Shown here: positions 7,587 to 14,739 of the stretch, in pieces | How the letters are laid out: every line of letters begins with the position of its first letter | Numbering within the stretch: the stretch's first letter is position 1 | NCBI GenBank assembly: GCA_017560175.1 | Contig: JAFYOK010000056.1 | Span: forward strand, 1 to 22,561 | Direction: 5' to 3' | DNA length: 22,561 bases | Source: Clostridia bacterium | GTDB lineage: Bacteria; Bacillota; Clostridia; Oscillospirales; Butyricicoccaceae | The notes under the pieces: generated by a model | What the model saw: only the letters and a program-made list of their open reading frames with translations | Told to the model about the DNA's origin: nothing | Databases searched by the model: none | Translations under genes and position numbers: made by a program

Positions 7587-8435
7587 ATGGCTGAACTTCT
7601 CAAGGGCGCACCGGTCGCCAAGGCCATCACCGCCCAGCTGACCCAGCAGGTCGAAGCCCTGAAGGAAAAGGGCGTCGTCCCCACCCTGAGCATCGTCCGC
7701 GTCGGTGAGCGTCCCGACGATATTTCCTATGAAAAGGGCGCCATGAAGCGCTGTGATATGTGCGGCATTGCCGTCAAGAACCATATCCTGCCTGCCGACG
7801 CCACCGAAGAAGAGCTGCTGGCTGTTATCGAAGGCATCAATCAGGATGCTTCTATCCACGGCGTTCTGCTCTTCCGTCCCCTGCCCAAGCACATCAATGA
7901 GAACCGTGTCTGTGCCGCTCTGGCTCCCGAAAAGGACATGGACGGTATCACCGACGGTTCTATGGCCGGTATCTTCTCGGGCAGCGGCACAGGTTATCCC
8001 CCCTGCACCGCCCAGGCCTGCATCGAGATCCTCGACCACTACGGCATCGAGATTACAGGTAAGAAGGCCACCGTTCTGGGCCGCAGCAATGTTATCGGCA
8101 AGCCTGTTGCCATGCTGCTGCTCCAGCGTAACGCCACCGTCACCGTCTGCCATACCCGTACAAAGGATCTGACCGGCACCTGTGCCGCAGCTGAGATCCT
8201 CATCGCCGCAGCCGGTAAGGCCGGTGTTGTATCGGCAGAACACGTTTCCGAAGGCCAGATCGTCCTCGATGTCGGTATCAATGTCACCGAGGAAGGCAAC
8301 CTGGTGGGCGATGTCGATTTCACCGCTGTTGAACCTGTCGTACAGGCCATCACCCCCGTTCCTGCCGGTGTCGGTTCGGTCACCACAGCTGTTCTGGCCA
8401 AGCATGTTGTCACCGCAGCAGAAAAGACTCTGTAA
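7587..8435 (+). CDS. folD: Methylene-THF dehydrogenase FolD, predicted to lack cyclohydrolase activity
   Basis: A 282-residue FolD: VGERPDDISYEK (folate site, Tyr48), HGVLLFRPLP, EKDMDG (Asp117/119), TGKKATVLGRSNVIGKP (dinucleotide loop, about 157-173), ILDHYG and the C-terminal TPVPAGVGSVT. Canonical bifunctional FolD has Y-x3-K and GxLVQLPLP, where that Lys and Gln (K56 and Q100 in the human enzyme) carry the cyclohydrolase step. Here the Lys position is Ala52 and the Gln position is Phe96. The catalytic Tyr and Asp and the NAD(P) site remain, so it should work as a dehydrogenase only, with FchA next door supplying hydrolysis. AGGAGG lies 9 bp before the ATG. It is last gene of the operon, followed by a strong terminator. 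Confidence 0.92.
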   Translation: MAELLKGAPVAKAITAQLTQQVEALKEKGVVPTLSIVRVGERPDDISYEKGAMKRCDMCGIAVKNHILPADATEEELLAVIEGINQDASIHGVLLFRPLPKHINENRVCAALAPEKDMDGITDGSMAGIFSGSGTGYPPCTAQACIEILDHYGIEITGKKATVLGRSNVIGKPVAMLLLQRNATVTVCHTRTKDLTGTCAAAEILIAAAGKAGVVSAEHVSEGQIVLDVGINVTEEGNLVGDVDFTAVEPVVQAITPVPAGVGSVTTAVLAKHVVTAAEKTL

Positions 8436-8451
8436 GCATCATCTGTTTAAG

Positions 8452-8485
8452 TCCCCATCTGCGTTTGCAGATGGGGATTTTTCTG
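8452..8485 (+). terminator. Terminator of the one-carbon operon
   Basis: An 11-bp perfect stem TCCCCATCTGC (8452-8462) / GCAGATGGGGA (8467-8477) with a four-base loop, followed by TTTTTCTG. It lies 16 bp after the folD stop. Confidence 0.9.
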
Positions 8486-8514
8486 TTGCATCCTGTATAC
8501 GGACAATTTATAAT
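8486..8514 (+). promoter_or_regulatory. Promoter of the DUF1576 gene
   Basis: TTGCAT (8486-8491), a 17-bp spacer and TATAAT (8509-8514). It starts directly after the operon terminator and sits 42 bp before the ATG. Confidence 0.75.
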
Positions 8515-8555
8515 GATAACGGTTTGACCAAAATCTTCCGCAAAGGAGACTCCCT

Positions 8556-9911
8556 ATGACCAATCCCAATACCGGAACAGAACGGGCGCTGGAACGCTGG
8601 TGTGCCCTTCTGACAGCCGCTCTGCTGCTGGCCGTTCCTTTTGCCGGTCTTTATACCAACGATTTTTCTAATATCCTGCCCGGATTGTGGCGCATCTCCA
8701 CCTCTCCATCGCCGCTGACCACCGATTATTTCGTATTGGCCGGACTGGGTGCACCCTTTCTCAACGCCGGATTGTGCGGTGCTTTCGTCCTGCTGATGGG
8801 TCGCCTGCTTGGCACAAAGTTCAAGCCGGGCATGACGGTGGCCTATATTCTGGTCATCGCCCACTGCTTCTACGGTATGAACCTGCCCACCCTGATGATC
8901 GGCACCTTCGGTCTGCTGGCCGGCTGCCGCATCCGCCGTGTATCCATGGCCGATCATCTGAACATGGCGCTGTTCAACGGCTGTCTTGGCCCCTTCTTTG
9001 GCGAAATGATCTTCCGCTATACAATGGGCGATGCTTTTGATCCTGCCAACCCCACCGTCTCGCTGGTTGGTGTGGCACTGGCACTGGGCTTCAGCCTGCT
9101 CAGCGGCCTGGCCATCCCTGCCATGATGCCCGGCATTAAGAAGATGCACAAGGGGTATGACCTCTACAATGCCGGTATCACCATCGGCCTGCTTTCGGTC
9201 TTCCTCTATGGCCTGATGTACCCTTCCTTCGGTCTGGGTCGTCCGGCATCACTTGCTGCACCGCAGCTGCTGCAGTTTTCCAACGGCCGCTCGGCAACTG
9301 CATTCCTCAATGGATTTTTCCTGCTGATTTTCGGTATGGCCCTGCTGGTCGGTTGGCTGCAGAACGGCCGCAGCTTCAAAGGCTACGGTGCACTTGTCCG
9401 CCACAACGGCTATGAGGCCAACTTTGTCGATGAGTTCGGCACGCCCCTCTGTCTGATCAATATCGGTCTCTACGGCCTCTTCATTCTGTCCTATATGAAT
9501 CTGATGGCCGCCATGCCCGGTGCTGCCGGATTCACCGGCCCCACCTGCGGCGTTACCTTTGCCGCGCTGACCTTCGTTGTCCTTGGTCAGGAACCCGGCG
9601 ATGTCTGGCCCATGATGATCGGTTATTTTCTGATGGGTGGCCTCTATGCTGCCGTCAATGGCAGTGAAACTGTCCTCATTTCCACCCAGCCCTATATCAA
9701 TTCCTTCGCCTTTGCCACCGGCCTCTGCCCCATTGCAGGCAAGTATGGCTGGAAATGGGGTGTACTGGCAGGCTTCATCTGTGCCGCTATCTGCCCCCTC
9801 ATTACACCGCTGCACGGTGGTCTCATGCTCTTCAACGGCGGCTTCTGCGCCGGCATCACAGCCATGATCCTGGTTCCTATTCTGGAATATGTTGAAGAGA
9901 ATAAAGCCTAA
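8556..9911 (+). CDS. DUF1576 family multi-pass membrane protein
   Basis: A 451-residue protein with roughly ten to twelve hydrophobic helices and short loops. The first helix is near residues 17-34. Conserved-looking pieces are SPLTTDYFVLAGLGAPFLNA, IAHCFYGMNLPTLMIG and LCPIAGKYGWKWG. I recognise the DUF1576 pattern (TDY followed by a Gly/Asn-rich helix). No transport substrate is known for the family. The start has a good ribosome binding site, CAAAGGAGACTCCCT, before the ATG. It has its own promoter and terminator, so it is monocistronic. Adjacency to folate genes is the only functional hint and is weak. Confidence 0.8.
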   Translation: MTNPNTGTERALERWCALLTAALLLAVPFAGLYTNDFSNILPGLWRISTSPSPLTTDYFVLAGLGAPFLNAGLCGAFVLLMGRLLGTKFKPGMTVAYILVIAHCFYGMNLPTLMIGTFGLLAGCRIRRVSMADHLNMALFNGCLGPFFGEMIFRYTMGDAFDPANPTVSLVGVALALGFSLLSGLAIPAMMPGIKKMHKGYDLYNAGITIGLLSVFLYGLMYPSFGLGRPASLAAPQLLQFSNGRSATAFLNGFFLLIFGMALLVGWLQNGRSFKGYGALVRHNGYEANFVDEFGTPLCLINIGLYGLFILSYMNLMAAMPGAAGFTGPTCGVTFAALTFVVLGQEPGDVWPMMIGYFLMGGLYAAVNGSETVLISTQPYINSFAFATGLCPIAGKYGWKWGVLAGFICAAICPLITPLHGGLMLFNGGFCAGITAMILVPILEYVEENKA

Positions 9912-9920
9912 CCGCACCAA

Positions 9921-9949
9921 AAAAGCTCCCTCGATCGAGGGAGCTTTTT
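9921..9949. terminator. Bidirectional terminator
   Basis: A long perfect palindrome, AAAAGCTCCCTCGA / TCGAGGGAGCTTTT (9921-9948), has A and T tracts on both sides. It ends the DUF1576 gene on the plus strand and the M20D amidohydrolase unit arriving on the minus strand. Confidence 0.9.
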
Positions 9950-9959
9950 CTGTAATAGG

Positions 9960-10039
9960 ATATTTTAGTTTTCTTCTGTCAGGAAGTCGTAAGCCGCCTG
10001 CGCATAGAAAGCTACGCCGGTTGCAAAGGCTTCTTCTTC
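9960..10039 (-). pseudogene. Second, detached copy of the M20D amidohydrolase 3' end
   Basis: These 80 bp match 10163-10242, the true 3' end of the neighbouring amidohydrolase gene, at 77 of 80 positions. They encode the same last 24 residues (EEEAFATGVAFYAQ to LTEEN) and stop. The three differences are TAT/TAC, GCA/GCT and GTT/GTA, all silent third positions. The copy is attached to no upstream coding sequence. It abuts a 123-bp structured segment on one side and the gene's natural-looking terminator on the other. Confidence 0.9.
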
Positions 10040-10162
10040 ATCCCCACGAAATGTTCCATTTCGCAGGGACCCCTTTATATTTTATAGATTTACGGCAAAT
10101 GAATTGCCGCAAATCTTCCGCGCCATTCTGCCGACGCGGATCGTCTAAGAAGATGCCACTCT
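10040..10162. repeat. 123-bp structured insert between the duplicated gene ends
   Basis: Non-coding segment with three clear stem-loops: CGAAATG-TTC-CATTTCG (near 10048), AGATTT-A-CGGCAA with loop ATGAA and TTGCCG-C-AAATCT (near 10087), and CCGCG with CGCGG (near 10120). CCC/GGG pairing extends the first. It has no reading frame and no obvious terminal inverted repeats. It could be a MITE-like repeat, a small structured RNA, or the scar of a larger element. I cannot name it. Confidence 0.65.
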
Positions 10163-10167
10163 ATATT

Positions 10168-11319
10168 TTAGTTTTCTTCTGTCAGGAAGTCATAAGCCGC
10201 CTGCGCATAGAATGCAACGCCGGTTGCAAAGGCTTCTTCTTCGACATAATAGTGGTCGCTGTGGCCGGGGTAATTGCCGCCTGCACCCAGGCTGAAGAAT
10301 GCACCGGGAACGATCTTGGTATACTCGGCAAAGTCCTCGCCGCCCATGGTGGGTGTATCCAGCTCGACCAGATCGGTGACCTTGCGTGCCGAAGCCATGC
10401 CCTTTTCGACCATCTTGGGATCGTTGACCAGAACATTGGTCAGGATCTGATACTCGACCTCGGCTGTGCAGCCGTAAGCGGCAGCGGTCTGCTCTGCGAT
10501 GCGCTTGAGAACGCCGGGGATGGCATCGTGGACTTCGGGATCGATGGAACGGATGGTACCTTCCAGCTCGGCATAGCCCGAAACGATGTTGAATCTGGAG
10601 CCGGAATGGAAAGAACCAACGGTGACAACCAGGGGAACCATGGGGTTAAACTCACGGCTGACCATGGTCTGGAGTGCCATGACCATAGCAGCACCGCAGA
10701 CGGTAGCATCGCGGCCCTTGTGGGGACCGGCACCGTGACAGGCAGCACCGTGGATCTTGATGACATAACGGTCGGCGGCCGCATGGTGGGGGCCTGCAGA
10801 AGATGTCAGCATGTGAGCTGTCTTCTGTGCGCCGATATGAACACCATAGATGCCGTCAACGCCTTCCAGGCAGCCCTGCTGGATGGCCAGGGTCGCACCT
10901 GCACCGACTTCCTCGGCAGGCTGGAAGATAAAGCGGACAGTACCGGCAAACTGATCCTTGATGGAGTTGAGGACCATGACCGAACCCAGCAGCATGGAAG
11001 CATGGGTATCGTGGCCGCAGGCATGCATCATACCGGGAACCTGGCTTGCATAAGGCAGGCCGGTCTCTTCCTGGATGGACAGCGCATCGATATCACCGCG
11101 GAGGGCAACTGTCTTACCGGGGCCCTTGGTGCCGTGAACTTCGGCGATAACGCCGGTAGGCTCGATCAGACGGTAAGGAACGCCCAGCTCATCCAGAGCG
11201 GCGGCGATCTGCTTGGTGGTACGGAACTCCTGCAGAGAGGGTTCGGGATTCATATGGAGGTCACGGCGGAAGGCGACAACCTTCTCCTGTACTTCATTGG
11301 CCAGTTTCTTGAAATCCAT
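10168..11319 (-). CDS. M20D-family amidohydrolase (N-acyl-amino-acid/hippurate hydrolase type)
   Basis: A 383-residue metallo-amidohydrolase of the M20D subfamily: RRDLHMNPE near the start, RGDIDAL (about 74-80), the MHACGHDTH motif (metal ligands Cys101, His103; His106), QPAEEVGAG (Glu136/137), a dimerisation domain about 180-290, and MGGEDFAEY with HSDHYYVEEEA near the end. Relatives cleave N-acyl or N-benzoyl amino acids or indole-acetyl amino acids. The substrate is open. The ATG at 11319 is chosen over an upstream extension because MDFKKLANEV begins the family's usual N-terminus. The ribosome binding site is weak (AAAGTGAGTGA). The 3' end is duplicated at 9960-10039. It is probably monocistronic with its own promoter. 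Confidence 0.92.
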   Translation of the reverse strand: MDFKKLANEVQEKVVAFRRDLHMNPEPSLQEFRTTKQIAAALDELGVPYRLIEPTGVIAEVHGTKGPGKTVALRGDIDALSIQEETGLPYASQVPGMMHACGHDTHASMLLGSVMVLNSIKDQFAGTVRFIFQPAEEVGAGATLAIQQGCLEGVDGIYGVHIGAQKTAHMLTSSAGPHHAAADRYVIKIHGAACHGAGPHKGRDATVCGAAMVMALQTMVSREFNPMVPLVVTVGSFHSGSRFNIVSGYAELEGTIRSIDPEVHDAIPGVLKRIAEQTAAAYGCTAEVEYQILTNVLVNDPKMVEKGMASARKVTDLVELDTPTMGGEDFAEYTKIVPGAFFSLGAGGNYPGHSDHYYVEEEAFATGVAFYAQAAYDFLTEEN

Positions 11320-11379
11320 GATAGTTTCACTCACTTTCTCAGGTTTGCGGCAGGATGTCTGCCTGTTTTCGCTGCCTTT

Positions 11380-11408
11380 ATGATAGCACCAATTTATTAT
11401 CATGTAAA
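11380..11408 (-). promoter_or_regulatory. Promoter of the M20D amidohydrolase gene
   Basis: On the minus strand, TTTACA (11403-11408), a 17-bp spacer and TATCAT (11380-11385), about 60 bp upstream of the ATG. Confidence 0.6.
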
Positions 11409-11463
11409 GAAAACAAGAGATATTTATAGGCTATTTTAAAGAAACATCTCTCCTTGTGCAAAC

Positions 11464-11495
11464 AAAAAAATCCCCACTCTTTCGAGTGGGGATCA
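11464..11495 (-). terminator. Terminator of rny
   Basis: Stem ATCCCCACTC (11470-11479) / GAGTGGGGAT (11484-11493). On the minus strand it is followed by seven T residues. It lies 7 bp beyond the rny stop. Confidence 0.9.
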
Positions 11496-11501
11496 TAAAA
11501 C

Positions 11502-13043
11502 TTATTTTGCGTAATCGACGGCGCGTGTCTCGCGGACAACGTGAACCTTGATCATGCCGGGGTAGCTCAGCTCGTTCTCGATCTTAACCGAGAGTTCGCG
11601 AGCCAGCAGAACCATATCTTCGTCCTTGACCTCTTCGGGCTTGACGATGATGCGGACCTCGCGGCCGGCCTGGAATGCAAAGCACTTGTCGACGCCCTTC
11701 ATGCCGCCGGCCAGCTCTTCCAGCTTCTCCAGACGCTTGATGTAGGCTTCGAGATTTTCGCGGCGTGCACCGGGACGTGCAGCAGAGATGGCGTCGGCAG
11801 CCTGGACCAGGCATGCGACAACAGACTCAGCTTCAACATCGCCGTGGTGTGCCTGGATGGCATGGATGACATCCTGGCTCTCGCGGTACTTCTTGGCAAT
11901 ATCAACACCCAGGTTGACATGGGAACCTTCCATCTCATGTGTGACGGCCTTGCCGATGTCATGCAGCAGACCTGCACGCTTGGCCATGGTGACATCTGCA
12001 CCCAGCTCGGCAGCCAGCAGACCGGCGATGTGGGCAACTTCGATGGAGTGGTTGAGGACATTCTGTCCGTAGCTTGTGCGGTAACGCATACGACCCAGCA
12101 GCTTGACGATCTCGGGATGTACGCCGTGGATACCGACTTCGAAGAGAGCCGATTCACCGGCCTTCTTGATGACGCTCTCGACCTCAACGCGAGACTTCTC
12201 AACGGTCTCCTCGATGCGGGCGGGATGGATGCGGCCGTCCAGGATCAGCTTTTCAAGGCTGAGGCGGGCGATCTCGCGGCGGACGGGATCGAAGCTCGAC
12301 AGGGTGATGGCTTCGGGGGTATCGTCGATGATGAGGTCAACACCGGTCAGGGTCTCGAGGGTACGGATGTTGCGGCCCTCACGACCGATGATGCGGCCCT
12401 TCATTTCATCGTTGGGCAGGGGAACGACCGATACGGTAGCTTCGCTGACGTGATCGGCGGCGCAGCGCTGGATTGCCAGAGAGATGATCTCACGAGCCAT
12501 CTTGTCGCCATCTTCCTTGAGCTGACGCTCAATGTCCTTGATCTTGATGGCCGCGTCATGACGGGCATCTTCTTCGACCTGGCTGATGATCAGCTTCTTG
12601 GCTTCATCAACGGTCAGACCGGAGATCTTTTCCAGCATTTCCATCTGGCTCTTCTTGACTTCACGAATTTCTTCCTGAAGTTCTTCGTTTTCCTTGATCT
12701 TGCGATTGAGCTTTTCTTCCTTCTTCTCCAGAACTTCGTTCTTGTGATCAAGAGCTTCTTCCTTCTGGGTCAGACGGCGTTCCTGCTTCTTCAGGTCCTG
12801 ATTGCGTTCCTTTGTCTCGCGTTCAAACTCTGTCTTGGCACGGTAGATTTCTTCCTTGGCTTCGACCAGCGACTCACGCTTCTTGGCCTCAGCGCCCTTT
12901 ATTGCTTCATTGATGATGCGTGTAGCTTCATCTTCAGCACTTCCGATCTCTTTCTCAGCGATATTCTTACGATAAAGATATCCCCCGAGTGCACCAAGCA
13001 CAGCGCCCACAAGCACGAGGATGATCCATACGACTGTGTTCAC
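11502..13043 (-). CDS. rny: Ribonuclease Y
   Basis: A membrane-anchored endoribonuclease that starts decay of many Firmicutes mRNAs. It is 513 residues, the usual length is about 520. Order of parts: one N-terminal membrane helix (about 5-23); a long charged coiled coil (about 30-140); a KH domain with GRIIGREGRNIR (about 216-227); an HD domain with LNHSIEVAHIA (His332) and LLHDIGKA (His361-Asp362), plus HHGD (399-402); and a conserved C-terminal tail ending near YPGMIKVHVVRETRAVDYAK. The start is GTG, not ATG, supported by TAAGGAGGAAAAGCAA upstream. It has its own near-consensus promoter and terminator. Confidence 0.97.
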   Translation of the reverse strand: MNTVVWIILVLVGAVLGALGGYLYRKNIAEKEIGSAEDEATRIINEAIKGAEAKKRESLVEAKEEIYRAKTEFERETKERNQDLKKQERRLTQKEEALDHKNEVLEKKEEKLNRKIKENEELQEEIREVKKSQMEMLEKISGLTVDEAKKLIISQVEEDARHDAAIKIKDIERQLKEDGDKMAREIISLAIQRCAADHVSEATVSVVPLPNDEMKGRIIGREGRNIRTLETLTGVDLIIDDTPEAITLSSFDPVRREIARLSLEKLILDGRIHPARIEETVEKSRVEVESVIKKAGESALFEVGIHGVHPEIVKLLGRMRYRTSYGQNVLNHSIEVAHIAGLLAAELGADVTMAKRAGLLHDIGKAVTHEMEGSHVNLGVDIAKKYRESQDVIHAIQAHHGDVEAESVVACLVQAADAISAARPGARRENLEAYIKRLEKLEELAGGMKGVDKCFAFQAGREVRIIVKPEEVKDEDMVLLARELSVKIENELSYPGMIKVHVVRETRAVDYAK

Positions 13044-13140
13044 TTGCTTTTCCTCCTTAGGGTGGGTAAAACGTACTATTAAGATAACAATGCTTCATCG
13101 ACCACATTGGCCCATTATGCAATATAACTTAACATATTAT

Positions 13141-13169
13141 ATAATACCTTTCCACAGGGGGAATGTCAA
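13141..13169 (-). promoter_or_regulatory. Promoter of rny
   Basis: On the minus strand, a perfect TTGACA (13164-13169), a 17-bp spacer and TATTAT (13141-13146), continuing TATTATATAAT. It is about 100 bp upstream of the GTG start, leaving a long leader (13044-13140) in which I recognise no structured element. Confidence 0.8.
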
Positions 13170-13235
13170 GGAAAAACAGGCCCTATCTCATGCAAATTTT
13201 ACACAGCTGTGTATAAAAATCATCTGCCTTATTAT

Positions 13236-13910
13236 CTACTTTGCAAAGACATGTTTACCGATCACGGCAATGGTCTCTCTCGAGAAAATCCACGAACTGG
13301 TGGATTTTGCCGGATTATAATAGTAGATGGCACCGCCCGACGGATCCCATCCGTTCATGGCATCCCGTGCCGCCCGACGGCACTGTTCTTCCGGCTCCAG
13401 ATTGAACTGACCATCAGACAAAGCCGTGAAAGCACCCGGCTGGTACAGTACCCCGGCGATGGAATTGGGGAAGGATGGATGCTTGACCCGGTTGAGGATG
13501 ACGGCGCCAACAGCCACCTGTCCCACATAAGGCTCCCCCCTTGCTTCGGCCGAGATCATCTTTGCCAGCAGATAGAGGTCATCCTGCTGTCCGGCCCCGG
13601 CCGCCGAAGTCCCGGTGGCCATGCCCAGCGCCTTCTGGGTAGCCTTGCCGCAGATGCCGTCGGCGGTCAGGCCGTTTTTCTTCTGAAATGCCTTGACGGC
13701 TTTAACCGTTTCATTGCCGTAGATGCCATCCACCGCACCGTCATAGTAGCCCCACCGCTTGAGTTTCTGCTGAATGGTGCGTACAGCTTCGCCCGAAGAG
13801 CCTTTGCGATAGGTGGCGGCCGAAACCGGGATGGCGGCCAGCCCTGCCAACAGCAGTACCGTCAGCAGAAGAAGCACCATCCGCCGTCTTTTATTTTTAT
13901 CCTGTTCCAT
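13236..13910 (-). CDS. SleB-type cell-wall hydrolase with peptidoglycan-binding domain
   Basis: A 224-residue exported protein. A signal peptide (charged MEQDKNKRRR, hydrophobic 11-28) has likely cleavage after VSA near residue 31. A PG_binding_1 repeat follows at about 36-95 (GSSGEAVRTIQQKLKRWGYY, DGIYGNETVKAVKAFQ, LTADGICGKATQ). The catalytic Hydrolase_2/SleB domain covers about 112-224, with ISAEARGEPYVGQVAVGAV (Glu122 as likely catalytic acid), LNRVKHPSFP and GAIYYYNP. SleB family enzymes are lytic transglycosylases that degrade spore cortex, but vegetative paralogues are common, so a sporulation role is not proven. The ATG at 13910 follows GGAGGATCATTT. The longer upstream extension lacks a ribosome binding site. 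Divergent from the methyltransferase gene. Confidence 0.9.
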   Translation of the reverse strand: MEQDKNKRRRMVLLLLTVLLLAGLAAIPVSAATYRKGSSGEAVRTIQQKLKRWGYYDGAVDGIYGNETVKAVKAFQKKNGLTADGICGKATQKALGMATGTSAAGAGQQDDLYLLAKMISAEARGEPYVGQVAVGAVILNRVKHPSFPNSIAGVLYQPGAFTALSDGQFNLEPEEQCRRAARDAMNGWDPSGGAIYYYNPAKSTSSWIFSRETIAVIGKHVFAK

Positions 13911-13924
13911 AAATGATCCTCCAT

Positions 13925-13952
13925 TGGATTTTCTCTTAGTTTGTGCTATACT
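13925..13952 (+). promoter_or_regulatory. Possible promoter of the trmN6-like/rsmI operon
   Basis: TTGGAT (13925-13930), a 16-bp spacer and TATACT (13947-13952), about 60 bp ahead of the TTG start at 14011. The -35 is weak. Confidence 0.45.
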
Positions 13953-14010
13953 TAATTTGTTATACGTTCTTTTGGTACAGATGCCAAAGAACCACACAGG
14001 AGGACTTTTT

Positions 14011-14739
14011 TTGCGTCACCAGAATTATCTTTTCCCAGGTCATCCCATCATCCAGGACGACCGATATTTTAAATTATCTCAGGACAGCGTTGTACTTTCT
14101 TCCTTTGCAAAGGTCAGAAAGAAAGAACGCCTGCTGGACCTTGGCTGCGGCATCGGTGTACTGACCCTGCTCATGCTGCTGCGCTGCCCGGGCAGCCGTG
14201 CCACCGGTCTGGAGATCACCGAAGGCGCCGCCGAACTGGCCCGCGAAAACCTGGCCCTCAACGGCATGGAAGACCGCGGCGAGATCCTGACAGGCGACCT
14301 GCGCGACTTTCCCAAGCACCTCTACGGTGCATACGATGTCTGCATTTCCAATCCTCCCTATTTCGATCCCAACCGAGGCTTTTCTTCCCAGACCGATATT
14401 TTAGCCACTGCCCGCAATGAAAAAAGCGGCGATATCTGGGATGTCTGCCGTACCGCCGGTCAGGCACTCAAATGGGGCGGCCGCTTCTATGTCTGCTATC
14501 CCCCTGTCCGCATGGCCGACCTGCTGGAAGCCCTGCGTACTGCCAAACTGGAACCCAAGACCCTGCGCCTGGTCTTTCCCGACGAAAGCCACGCTCCCTG
14601 CCTGGTCATGGTGGAAGCCCGCAAAGGCGGCGGTGCAGGCCTCAATATCCTGCCCAGCCTGATCATATCCCGCGACGGGCAGAAAACCGACGAATTCAAA
14701 CGTATTTACCAACTGGAGGAACCTACAGATGCAAGGTAA
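14011..14739 (+). CDS. tRNA1(Val) (adenine37-N6)-methyltransferase-like protein
   Basis: A 242-residue class I SAM-dependent methyltransferase of the YfiC/YabB (TrmN6) group. Visible parts are IIQDDRYFKLSQDSVVLSSFA (family N-terminus), the SAM loop LLDLGCGIGVLTLL (41-54), LEITEGAAELAREN and the target-base motif SNPPYF (113-118). NPPY indicates N6-adenine methylation. The start is probably TTG at 14011: AGGAGG (13998-14003) is 7 bp upstream and the protein then begins like its relatives. The in-frame ATG at 13981 would place that ribosome site inside the gene. It overlaps rsmI by 11 bp, and the pair is a conserved Firmicutes neighbourhood (yabB-yabC). The GIY-YIG gene (yazA) found between them in Bacillus is absent. 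Confidence 0.87.
   Translation: MRHQNYLFPGHPIIQDDRYFKLSQDSVVLSSFAKVRKKERLLDLGCGIGVLTLLMLLRCPGSRATGLEITEGAAELARENLALNGMEDRGEILTGDLRDFPKHLYGAYDVCISNPPYFDPNRGFSSQTDILATARNEKSGDIWDVCRTAGQALKWGGRFYVCYPPVRMADLLEALRTAKLEPKTLRLVFPDESHAPCLVMVEARKGGGAGLNILPSLIISRDGQKTDEFKRIYQLEEPTDAR

Noticed and set aside
6089..7693. Minus-strand frame of about 530 codons across fhs, fchA and folD
   Set aside because: It crosses three real genes on the other strand and has no conserved motif.
13190..13215. Palindrome ACACAGCTGTGT downstream of the SleB-type gene as terminator
   Set aside because: The stem has no loop and is short. A T-rich flank exists, but the evidence is too weak to call it.
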